Under the pieces are notes generated by a model, which saw only the letters and a program-made list of their open reading frames with translations, made no database searches and was not told where the DNA came from. Shown here piece by piece: positions 15,927 through 23,817 of a stretch of 54,774 bases of DNA (positions are counted from its first letter, which is position 1; every line of letters starts with the position of its first letter). A program made the position numbers and the translations under genes. Where the stretch lies: assembly GCF_001422735.1 (NCBI RefSeq), contig NZ_LMLZ01000010.1:1-54774 (forward strand), written 5' to 3'. The DNA comes from Acidovorax sp. Leaf78 (GTDB lineage Bacteria; Pseudomonadota; Gammaproteobacteria; Burkholderiales; Burkholderiaceae_C).

Positions 15927-17837
15927 ATGACACAACCTGCCCAAACCCCCGACCTCATCCTGCGCAACGGGCGCTTCACCACGCTGGACCGCGCCAATCC
16001 CACGGCCAGTGCGGTCGCCATTGCGCTAGGGCGCTTCACCAAGGTGGGTGATGACCGCGAGGTGATGGCGCTGGCCGGTGCGGGCACGCGGGTCATCGAC
16101 CTGGGTGGGCGCAGCGTGCTGCCGGGGCTCATCGACAACCACCTGCACATCATCCGCGGCGGCCTCAACTTCAACATGGAGCTGCGGTGGGACGGGGTGC
16201 GCAGCCTGGCCGATGCCATGGCCATGCTCAAAGCCCAGGTAGCGGTGACGCCCGCGCCGCAGTGGGTGCGCGTGGTGGGCGGCTTCACCGAACACCAGTT
16301 TGCGGAAAAGCGCCTGCCCACGCTGGCCGAGCTGAACGCCGTGGCGCCGGACACGCCCGTGTTCATCCTGCATTTGTACGACCGCGCATTGCTCAACGGC
16401 GCCGCGCTGCGCGCCGTGGGCTACGGCAAGGACACGCCCGCGCCGCCCGGCGGCGAGATCGTGCGCGACAGCGCGGGCAACCCCACGGGCCTGCTGCTGG
16501 CCAAGCCCAATGCGGCCATCCTGTATGCCACGCTGGCCAAGGGCCCCAAGCTGCCGCACGACTACCAGGTCAACTCCACGCGCCACTTCATGCGCGAGCT
16601 CAACCGCCTGGGCGTGACCGGCGCCATCGACGCAGGCGGCGGCATGCAGAACTACCCGGATGACTACGACGTGATCCAGGAGCTGGCCGATGCTGATCAG
16701 CTCACCATCCGCCTGGCCTACAACCTGTTCACGCAAAAGCCCCAGCATGAGAAGGAAGACTTCCTGAACTGGACAGCCACCTCGCAGTACAAGCAGGGCA
16801 CGGACTACTTTCGCCACAACGGCGCGGGCGAGATGCTGGTGTTTTCCGCCGCCGACTTCGAGGACTTCCGCCAGCCCCAGCCCGAGCTCGCGCCCGGCAT
16901 GGAAGGCGAGCTGGAAGAGGTGGTGCGCATCCTCGCGCAGAACCGCTGGCCCTGGCGCATGCACGCCACCTACGACGAGACCATCGAGCGCGCGCTCAAC
17001 GTGTTCGAGAAGGTCAACCAGGACACGCCGCTGGCCGGCCTGAACTGGTTCTTCGACCACGCCGAGACCATCTCGGAAAAGTCCATCGACCGCATCGCCG
17101 CCCTGGGCGGCGGCGTGGCCGTGCAGCACCGCATGGCCTACCAGGGCGAGTACTTCGTCGAGCGCTACGGCGCCGCGGCGGCCGAGGCCACGCCCCCGGT
17201 CAAACGCATGCTGGAGAAAGGCGTCCACGTGTCCGCCGGCACCGACGCCACCCGCGTGGCCAGCTACAACCCCTGGGTGTCGCTGTCCTGGCTCGTGACC
17301 GGCAAGACGGTGGGCGGCCTGCAGCTCACGCCGCAGCGCAACTGCCTCACCCGCGACCAGGCCCTGCGCATGTGGACCGAGAACGTCACCTGGTTCAGCA
17401 ACGAGCAGGGCAAGAAGGGCCGCATCGAGGCAGGCCAGCTGGCCGACCTCGTCGTGCCCGACCGCGACTTCTTTGCCTGCCCCGAGTCCGACATCGCCGA
17501 CACCACGGCCCTGCTGACTGTGGTGGGCGGCAAGGTGGTCTATGGCGTGGGCGACTTCGCGCGCTTCGACGACGCGGCCCCGCCGCCCGCCATGCCCGAC
17601 TGGTCACCCGTGCGCACCTTCGGCGGCTACGGCGCCTGGGGCGCCTGGGGCGCCCAGGGAGGGCCGGACGGCGCGCCACTGCAGGCCGTGCTGCGCAACG
17701 CGGCCGCGAACTGCGGTTGCGCCAGCAACTGCAACCTGCACGGCCATGCCCACGCCACGGCCTGGAGCAGCAAGCTGCCGGTGTCCGACTTGCAGGGCTT
17801 TTGGGGTGCGCTCGGCTGCGCCTGCTGGGCGGTGTGA
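15927..17837 (+). CDS. YtcJ-type amidohydrolase with Cys-rich C-terminal tail
   Basis: A 636-residue member of the amidohydrolase superfamily (amidohydrolase 3 group). Visible signatures are LPGLIDNHLHIIRG (metal ligands His72 and His74), RMHATYDE, NWFFDHAE and SAGTDATR, with the closing GRIEAGQLADLVV typical of the fold's beta-sandwich. It acts on C-N bonds; the substrate is unknown. Beyond the usual domain there is a tail of about 60 residues with NCGCASNCNLHGHAH and GCACWAV, which could bind metal. No signal peptide is seen. The stop overlaps the GTG start of the DoxX gene (GTGA), so the two are translationally coupled. Confidence 0.88.
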   Translation: MTQPAQTPDLILRNGRFTTLDRANPTASAVAIALGRFTKVGDDREVMALAGAGTRVIDLGGRSVLPGLIDNHLHIIRGGLNFNMELRWDGVRSLADAMAMLKAQVAVTPAPQWVRVVGGFTEHQFAEKRLPTLAELNAVAPDTPVFILHLYDRALLNGAALRAVGYGKDTPAPPGGEIVRDSAGNPTGLLLAKPNAAILYATLAKGPKLPHDYQVNSTRHFMRELNRLGVTGAIDAGGGMQNYPDDYDVIQELADADQLTIRLAYNLFTQKPQHEKEDFLNWTATSQYKQGTDYFRHNGAGEMLVFSAADFEDFRQPQPELAPGMEGELEEVVRILAQNRWPWRMHATYDETIERALNVFEKVNQDTPLAGLNWFFDHAETISEKSIDRIAALGGGVAVQHRMAYQGEYFVERYGAAAAEATPPVKRMLEKGVHVSAGTDATRVASYNPWVSLSWLVTGKTVGGLQLTPQRNCLTRDQALRMWTENVTWFSNEQGKKGRIEAGQLADLVVPDRDFFACPESDIADTTALLTVVGGKVVYGVGDFARFDDAAPPPAMPDWSPVRTFGGYGAWGAWGAQGGPDGAPLQAVLRNAAANCGCASNCNLHGHAHATAWSSKLPVSDLQGFWGALGCACWAV

Positions 17838-18250
17838 CGGTGCAGCACGCATTGCAAACCGCCGCCACCGCGCCCTGGGTGCAGACGCTGGCGCTGCTGT
17901 GCCTGTGCGCCGCGTACCTGCAGGGCGGCATCGGCAAGGCCCGCGACTTTGCCGGTGCCGTGGCCGAGGTGCGCTCGCTCGGCCTGGCGCCCGCCGCGCC
18001 CATCGCAGCCGCCACGCTGGTGCTGCAGCTCTCGGCCTCGGCGCTCATCCTGTCGGGCTGGTACCGCTGGCTCGGGGCGCTGGCCCTGGCGGGCTTTACC
18101 GTGCTCGCCGCCTTGCTGGCAGACCGCTTCTGGGCCGCGCCGCCCGCCGATCGGCAGCGCAGCGCCAACGCATTTTTTGAACACTGGGGCCTGGTGGGCG
18201 GCATGCTGCTCGTCGCCTGGCACGACCTCGGAGGCCACCATGCCGGATAA
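17834..18250 (+). CDS. DoxX family membrane protein
   Basis: A 138-residue protein with about four membrane helices (LALLCLCAAYLQGGIGKARDF, LVLQLSASALILSG, ALALAGFTVLAALLADRF, GLVGGMLLVAWHDLGG). This is the DoxX/SURF4-like pattern found in membrane components linked to thiosulfate-quinone or thiol redox. The most likely start is the GTG at 17834, which overlaps the amidohydrolase stop. A second GTG two codons later (17840) is also possible. Its end overlaps the MFS gene by 11 bases. Confidence 0.82.
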   Translation: MTVQHALQTAATAPWVQTLALLCLCAAYLQGGIGKARDFAGAVAEVRSLGLAPAAPIAAATLVLQLSASALILSGWYRWLGALALAGFTVLAALLADRFWAAPPADRQRSANAFFEHWGLVGGMLLVAWHDLGGHHAG

Positions 18251-19937
18251 CCAACACGATCGTCACCACCACCACACCCCTGCTGCGCCCGCGCCGGCAT
18301 CGGCTGCTCCGGCGGCTTCCGGCAGCTTCGCGCCGCTGGCCATCCCCGTCTTCGCGGTGCTCTGGGCCGCCACCGTGCTGGGCAACATCGGCAGCTTCAT
18401 GCGCGACGTCGCCAGCGCCTGGATGGTGACCGAACTCTCGTCCAGCCCCACCGCGGTCGCGTTGATCCAGACTGCCGCCACGCTGCCCGTCTTTCTGCTC
18501 GCCATCCCTGCGGGCGTGCTGTCCGACATCCTGGACCGCCGCCGCTTCCTCATCGGCGTGCAGGTGCTGCTGGCGGCCGTCAGCGGCACGCTGCTCATCC
18601 TGGCCAACACCCACATGCTGACGGTGGAGTGGCTGGTGGCGCTGACCTTCGTGGGCGGCATCGGTGCCGCGCTCATGGGCCCCACGTGGCAGTCCATCGT
18701 GCCCGAACTGGTGCCGCGCAGCGAGCTCAAGAGCGCCGTGGCGCTCAACTCGCTGGGCATCAACATCGCACGCGCCATCGGCCCCGCGGCGGGTGGCCTG
18801 CTGCTGGCGAGCTTCGGCGCGGCGATGGCCTACGGCCTGGACGTGCTGAGCTATGTGTTCGTGATCGCCGCGCTGCTGTGGTGGAAGCGCCCCAAGGCCG
18901 AGGCTTCGGGCCTGAACGAGCAGTTCTTCGGCGCCTTCCGCGCCGGCGTGCGCTACGCCCGCGCCAGCCGCGAGCTGCATGTGGTGCTGCTGCGCGCGGC
19001 CGTGTTCTTCCTGTTCTCCAGCTCCGTCTGGGCGCTGCTGCCGCTGGTGGCGCGCCGCATGCTGGGCGGCTCGGCAGGCTTCTACGGCGTGATGCTGGGC
19101 GCCGTGGGCGCAGGCGCCATCCTGGGCGCCGTGCTGCTCCCCCGCTTGCGCAAACGGCTCGACACCGACGGCCTGGTGCTGCTGGCATCCCTGCTCACCG
19201 CCGCCGTGATGGGCGTGCTGACCGTGGCCCCGCCCCAGTGGGCCGCCGTGGCGCTGATGCTGGTGCTGGGCCTGGGCTGGATCATCGCGCTGACCACCCT
19301 CAACGGCGTGGCCCAGGCCGTGCTGCCCAACTGGGTGCGGGGCCGCGGCCTGGCCATCTACCTCATGGTCTTCAACGGCGCGATGGCCGCTGGCAGCCTG
19401 GGCTGGGGCCTCATCGCAGGGCAGGCCGGTTTGCCGGTCACGCTGCTGATGGGCGCGGCCGGGCTGGTCGTGGCGTCGCTCATCTTTCACCGCGTGAAGC
19501 TGCCCACCGGCGAGGCCGACCTGCAGCCATCGAACCACTGGCCCGAGCCCCTGCTGGCCGAGCCCGTGGCGCACGACCGGGGCCCGGTGATGGTGCAGAT
19601 CGAATACCGCATCGCCAAGCCCGACCTGCCCGCCTTCCTGCAGGCCATGCAGCGCCTGTCCCAGGAACGCCGCCGCGACGGCGCCTACGCCTGGGGCGTG
19701 GCCGAACACACGGGCGAGCCGGGCCGCGTGATCGAGTGGTTCCTGGTCGAGTCCTGGGCCGAGCATTTGCGCCAGCACCACCGCGTGTCCAAGGCCGATG
19801 CGGACCTGCAGGCGGAGGCTTTGCGGTTTCACCAGGGAGCGGAGCGGCCCGTGGTGCATCACTTTTTGGCGCTGGGGGCTGAGGATGCCGAAGCTGAAGC
19901 AGGCAATGGCGATGCCCGTAAAGCCCCAGGGTCATGA
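18240..19937 (+). CDS. MFS transporter (MFS_3/EntS-like) with C-terminal cytoplasmic domain
   Basis: A 565-residue exporter-type permease of the enterobactin-exporter-like MFS group. The N-terminus carries a His-rich stretch (DRHHHHTP). About 12 helices span residues 35-420, with the loop SDILDRRRFLIG after helix 2. Residues about 440-540 (VQIEYRIAKPDLPAFLQAMQRL, EWFLVESWAEHLRQHHRVS) form a soluble domain resembling antibiotic-biosynthesis monooxygenase dimers, seen in other members of this group. The ATG at 18240 overlaps the DoxX end by 11 bases, so it is coupled to amidohydrolase and DoxX. Confidence 0.87.
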   Translation: MPDNQHDRHHHHTPAAPAPASAAPAASGSFAPLAIPVFAVLWAATVLGNIGSFMRDVASAWMVTELSSSPTAVALIQTAATLPVFLLAIPAGVLSDILDRRRFLIGVQVLLAAVSGTLLILANTHMLTVEWLVALTFVGGIGAALMGPTWQSIVPELVPRSELKSAVALNSLGINIARAIGPAAGGLLLASFGAAMAYGLDVLSYVFVIAALLWWKRPKAEASGLNEQFFGAFRAGVRYARASRELHVVLLRAAVFFLFSSSVWALLPLVARRMLGGSAGFYGVMLGAVGAGAILGAVLLPRLRKRLDTDGLVLLASLLTAAVMGVLTVAPPQWAAVALMLVLGLGWIIALTTLNGVAQAVLPNWVRGRGLAIYLMVFNGAMAAGSLGWGLIAGQAGLPVTLLMGAAGLVVASLIFHRVKLPTGEADLQPSNHWPEPLLAEPVAHDRGPVMVQIEYRIAKPDLPAFLQAMQRLSQERRRDGAYAWGVAEHTGEPGRVIEWFLVESWAEHLRQHHRVSKADADLQAEALRFHQGAERPVVHHFLALGAEDAEAEAGNGDARKAPGS

Positions 19938-20071
19938 CTCTCTGGTTAGCGTCGACTGGTTGCGCGCGCGGAGGGCTCGCTGGGTTGCTGACAGAACGCT
20001 CATAATTCCCCGTCCATCAGCCTTGAGAGCCCCCTTGCTTCCACAACACCTGCCCGGCCTGAACCAGCGCA

Positions 20072-20099
20072 CCCCCTGGCTGTCGCTGCGGCCAGGGGG
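20072..20099. repeat. Hairpin upstream of the DUF1016 gene
   Basis: Perfect arms CCCCCTGGC and GCCAGGGGG around a 10-base loop, in the 234-base spacer between the MFS gene and the DUF1016 gene. There is no T-run. The rest of the spacer (19938-20171) shows no gene. Confidence 0.4.
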
Positions 20100-20171
20100 G
20101 CGCACAGCCCCTGAAGTATTGGCTCGACGCCTAGCCTTCGTCAGCCGCAAGCCTGCCGGAGAGGACGCCCT

Positions 20172-21473
20172 ATGACGGCTCTGCAAGCACCATCCGACCT
20201 GTTGACCCGCATTCGCCAGATCTGGGAGTCTGCGCGCACGCAGGCGGCCCGCTCGGTCAACACGGCACATGTGTGTGCCAACTGGCTGATCGGCCAGCAG
20301 ATCGTCGAGGCCGAGCAGGGCGGCGCCAAGCGTGCAGAGTATGGCAAGGCATTGCTCAAAGCGTTGTCATCGCAATTGACGGCGGACTATGGGGACGGGT
20401 TTTCCGTCAGCGCGCTGCAGTACATGCGCAGTTTCTTCCTGACTTATCCCGACCTGCTGGCAAAACAACACGCACTGCGTGTTGTTTTGGATGTGGGACA
20501 GATTCAACACGCAGTGCGTGGTGAATTGGGTGCGGATACTGATGGCGATTGGCGGCCCGGAGCGTTGCACCCGGGCTTGTCATGGACGCACTACCGCACG
20601 CTGCAGAAAGAGGGGCGCCGCGCAGTGCGTGACTTCTATGAAATCGAGGCGGTGAACAACGGCTGGTCTGCCCGCCAGCTGGAGCGGCAGATGCATTCTT
20701 TCTTGTTCGAGCGGCTGGCCAAGAGCCGCGACAAGAAAGGCCTTCTCGCTCTGGTCAACGAAGGACAGGTGCTGGCCCGGCCTCACGATGCCATCAAAGA
20801 CCCCTATGTGCTGGAGTTTTTGAATTTGCCGGAATCGCACCGCTTGGTGGAGTCGCGCATCGAAGAAGCCTTGATCAACCAGCTGCAATCCTTCCTGCTG
20901 GAGCTGGGTAGCGGCTTTGCTTTCGTGGGGCGGCAGCGCAGACTGACGCTGGACGGAGACCATTTCTACCCCGACCTGGTGTTCTATCACGTCAAGCTCA
21001 AGTGCTATGTCGTGATCGACTTGAAAGTGGGCAAACTCACCCATGGCGACTTGGGCCAGATGCAGCTGTATGTGCACTATTACGACCGCGAGGTCACCGG
21101 CCCGGGTGACAACCCCACGATCGGGCTGCTGTTGTGCAGCGAAAAGAACGACGCGGTGGTGCGCTACGTGCTCGGTGACCAGAGCGAGCAGATATTTGCG
21201 AGTCGCTACCAGTTCGCCCTGCCCAGCGAGGACGCCTTGCGCGCAGAAATTCAGCGCGAGCTCGAACAGTGGGAGCAAGCGGCTCCCAAAGCGACGCGCA
21301 AAGCGAGTGTGCCCCGTACGTCGAGCCAGCCAGCAGATGCAGGTGAAGCCGTCAAGCGAGCAAAACCCGCCAAGGCAACCAAGGCGGAGGTCAAGCCCAA
21401 GGTACCGGTCAAACCGGTGAAGGTTGCAAAGCCCCGCACGAAAACCCCAGCGTCAAAAAGCCGGCTTCAGTGA
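20172..21473 (+). CDS. DUF1016/YhcG-type PD-(D/E)XK nuclease family protein
   Basis: A 433-residue protein. The N-terminal DUF1016 region (about 1-160: AHVCANWLIGQQIVEAEQGG, FSVSALQYMRSFFLTYPDL, LSWTHYRTL) is followed by a nuclease-like domain with HFYPDLVFY (Asp268), VIDLKVGKL (Asp283, Lys285) and GQMQLYVHYYD, then a Lys/Pro-rich tail (about 350-433). Members are linked to recombination or mobile-element functions and often sit in accessory DNA; the biological role is not settled. The variable linker (residues 97-119) is built from two DNA palindromes. Codon choice looks less GC-biased than its neighbours, hinting at transfer. A GGAGAGG site precedes the ATG. Confidence 0.87.
   Translation: MTALQAPSDLLTRIRQIWESARTQAARSVNTAHVCANWLIGQQIVEAEQGGAKRAEYGKALLKALSSQLTADYGDGFSVSALQYMRSFFLTYPDLLAKQHALRVVLDVGQIQHAVRGELGADTDGDWRPGALHPGLSWTHYRTLQKEGRRAVRDFYEIEAVNNGWSARQLERQMHSFLFERLAKSRDKKGLLALVNEGQVLARPHDAIKDPYVLEFLNLPESHRLVESRIEEALINQLQSFLLELGSGFAFVGRQRRLTLDGDHFYPDLVFYHVKLKCYVVIDLKVGKLTHGDLGQMQLYVHYYDREVTGPGDNPTIGLLLCSEKNDAVVRYVLGDQSEQIFASRYQFALPSEDALRAEIQRELEQWEQAAPKATRKASVPRTSSQPADAGEAVKRAKPAKATKAEVKPKVPVKPVKVAKPRTKTPASKSRLQ
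20461..20526. repeat. Two coding palindromes with a CACGCA/TGCGTG core
   Basis: The first (20461-20489) has perfect 14-base arms, CAAAACAACACGCA and its complement, around one base. The second (20502-20526) has 12-base arms with one mismatch and the same CACGCA/TGCGTG core. Both are inside the DUF1016 gene and encode KQHALRVVL and IQHAVRGEL. Confidence 0.85.
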
Positions 21474-21548
21474 TTCGGGGCGGGTCTGGCGCTTCTACGC
21501 AGCCGGTGCCCAGATCTGCTGCATCCGCCGGCTGCATTGTCGGAGCAC

Positions 21549-23651
21549 TCAGGAAGACACCGCCGGTTCAGCGCAAGCCTCCACCTCCACCAAGCAGTCA
21601 TAAAACGTCGGCGCCCGCCCCAGGTCCGTCAGCGCCTGGCTCGTCACCTCGTTCACGTTCGTCCCGTCGAGCCCCAGCTTGCGCCACCAGATGCCCAGGC
21701 CGTTGACCACGCCGGGGCGTGCGCGGCGCGAGACGGTGGCGTGGCACTGGTAGCTGCCGCGGTCGTTGAACACGCGCACCACGGCGTCGTTGCCGATGCC
21801 GCGGGCTTCGGCGTCGTCGGGGTGGATCTCCAGGATCGGGCGGCCTTCGATGTTGCGCAGGCTCGTCACGTTTACGAAGGTGGAGTTCAAGAAGTTGCGC
21901 GCGGGCGGCGAAATCATGGCCAGCGGGTAGCGTGCGTCGGTGCCCTGCAGCTCGTAGTTGGGCAGGTGGTCGGGCAGGCCGTCCAGGCCCTGGGCTGCCA
22001 GGCGGGCGCTGTAGAACTCGCACTTGCCTGACGGTGACGGGAAGTTGCCTTCGGCAAACAGCGCATCGGGAATGGCCACCGTGGCAAAGCCCTGGGATTC
22101 GAGCAGCGCGTAGTCCACCGCATCGCCGAAGGCCTGGCGGCACAGTGCCTCGTCGGTGTCGGCAAAGCAGGGGTCGGCAAAGCCCATGCGCGCGGCCAGG
22201 TCGCGGAAGATCTGGGCGTTGCTGCGGGCTTCGCCCAGCGGCGCAATCGCGGGGCGGTTGAGCACCACGTCGGTGTGGCCGTAGGACAGGTGCACGTCCC
22301 AGTGTTCGAGCTGCGTGGTGGCGGGCAGGATGTAGTCCGCGTAGTCGGCGGTGTCGGTCTGGAAGTGCTCCAGCACCACGGTGAAAAGGTCTTCGCGCGC
22401 AAAGCCGCGCACTACCTTGCCCGAGTCCGGGGCCACGGCCACGGGGTTGCTGTTGTAGACCACCACGGCCTCGACCTTCGGGCCGAAGGCGGGCGATGCC
22501 TCGCGCAGCAGGTCGTCGCCGATGGTCGTCATGTTGATGGTGCGCGGCACGCGCCCTGCGGCCGCCTGGGGCATCAGGTCGGGCCGCTGCAGCACCGCGC
22601 GCTGCGCCGGGAACTGGCCGGAGCTCGACAGCAGCAAGCCGCCGGCGCGGTGGCGCCACGCGCCGGTGAGGGCGGGCAGGCAGGCCACGGCGCGCACGGC
22701 ATTGCCGCCGCCGCGCACGCGCTGCATGCCGTAGTTCAGGCGGATGGCGGCGGGCTTGGTGGTGCCGTAGTCCTGGGCCAGCTGGCGGATCTGCTCGACC
22801 GGAATGCCGCAGACTTCGGCGGCGCGCTCGGGCGGCCACTGTAGGGCGCGTTCGCGCAGCGGGTCCCAGCCCAGCGTGTGGCGCGCGATGTAGTCGTGGT
22901 CGAGCCAGTCGTGGGCGATCAGCTCGTGCATCAGTGCCAGGGCCAGCGCGGCGTCGGTGCCCGGGCGCAGGGCGATGTGCTCGTGGCACTTGTCGGCCGT
23001 CTCGCTCTTGCGCGGGTCGATGCACACCAGCTTGGCACCATTCCTCTTGGCCTGCTGCGCGTAGCGCCAAAAATGCAGGTTGCTGCCGATGGAGTTGCTG
23101 CCCCAGATCAGGATGAGCTGCGATTCGGCGAAGAACTCCACCTTCATGCCCACCTTGCCGCCCAGGGTCTGCGTCAGCGCCTCAGCGCCCGCCGATGCGC
23201 AGATGGTGCGGTCCAGCAGCGATGCGCCCAACTGGTGGAAGAAGCGCCGGTCCATGCTCTCGCCCTGCACCATGCCCATGGTGCCGGCGTAGCTGTAGGG
23301 CAACACGGCTTCGGGATCGCGCGCGGCGATGGACTGCAGGCGCTGCGCGATGTCGGCCAGGGCCTCGTCCCAGCCGACGGGTGCGAACTGGCCGCTGCCC
23401 TTGGGGCCCGTGCGCTTGAGCGGCGTGAGCACGCGCTCGGGGTGGTAGCTGCGTTCGGTGTACTTGCTCACCTTGGCGCAGAGCACGCCGTCGGTGTGCG
23501 GGTGGTCGGGGTTGCCCTGCACGCGGGTGGCCACGCCGTTGTCGTCCACGGTGGTGATCAGGGCGCAGGTATCCGGGCAGTCGTGCGGGCAGGCACCGCG
23601 CACCTGGATCGGGCCAGAAGGGAGGGAAATGGCGGCAGAAGGCGTGGACAT
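21549..23651 (-). CDS. Molybdopterin oxidoreductase family protein (single catalytic subunit)
   Basis: A 700-residue protein of the DMSO-reductase/formate-dehydrogenase-like family. The 4Fe-4S motif is near the N-terminus: CPHDCPDTC, with a fourth cysteine in DGVLCAKV. The molybdopterin domain includes YSYAGTMGMVQGESMDRRFFHQLGAS, WGSNSIGSNLHFW, and the dinucleotide-binding C-terminal domain (LEIHPDDAEARGIGNDAVVRVFNDRG). There is no Tat signal, so it is probably cytoplasmic. The start is the ATG at 23651, where homology begins; the longer frame adds 26 unlikely residues. No electron-transfer partner gene is adjacent. It is divergent from a branched-chain-amino-acid-type binding protein. Substrate unknown. 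Confidence 0.9.
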   Translation of the reverse strand: MSTPSAAISLPSGPIQVRGACPHDCPDTCALITTVDDNGVATRVQGNPDHPHTDGVLCAKVSKYTERSYHPERVLTPLKRTGPKGSGQFAPVGWDEALADIAQRLQSIAARDPEAVLPYSYAGTMGMVQGESMDRRFFHQLGASLLDRTICASAGAEALTQTLGGKVGMKVEFFAESQLILIWGSNSIGSNLHFWRYAQQAKRNGAKLVCIDPRKSETADKCHEHIALRPGTDAALALALMHELIAHDWLDHDYIARHTLGWDPLRERALQWPPERAAEVCGIPVEQIRQLAQDYGTTKPAAIRLNYGMQRVRGGGNAVRAVACLPALTGAWRHRAGGLLLSSSGQFPAQRAVLQRPDLMPQAAAGRVPRTINMTTIGDDLLREASPAFGPKVEAVVVYNSNPVAVAPDSGKVVRGFAREDLFTVVLEHFQTDTADYADYILPATTQLEHWDVHLSYGHTDVVLNRPAIAPLGEARSNAQIFRDLAARMGFADPCFADTDEALCRQAFGDAVDYALLESQGFATVAIPDALFAEGNFPSPSGKCEFYSARLAAQGLDGLPDHLPNYELQGTDARYPLAMISPPARNFLNSTFVNVTSLRNIEGRPILEIHPDDAEARGIGNDAVVRVFNDRGSYQCHATVSRRARPGVVNGLGIWWRKLGLDGTNVNEVTSQALTDLGRAPTFYDCLVEVEACAEPAVSS

Positions 23652-23778
23652 GGGTGGGGCGATCGTTAAACTTCGTAGGAAGCGGCGTGCATATCGAACC
23701 AATATCCAACAAAAAGCCCGCCGCTTCACCGCAGACTGCCGGGGACCTGTGTGCAGGTTCTTGCCGGCAGCGCCGAGG

Positions 23779-23800
23779 TGTCAACCTCGTTGTGTTGACA
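23779..23800 (+). promoter_or_regulatory. Dyad TGTCAAC-N8-GTTGACA before the binding-protein gene
   Basis: Perfect seven-base arms lie right before the GGAAGAGG ribosome site of the gene at 23818. It could be an operator or a leader hairpin. The regulator is not identified. Confidence 0.45.
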
Positions 23801-23817
23801 GGAAGAGGGATTTCACC

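Noticed and set aside
18096..19862. 588-codon ORF on the minus strand
   Set aside because: It is the mirror of the MFS gene, with a low-complexity His/Gln/Gly translation and no domain.
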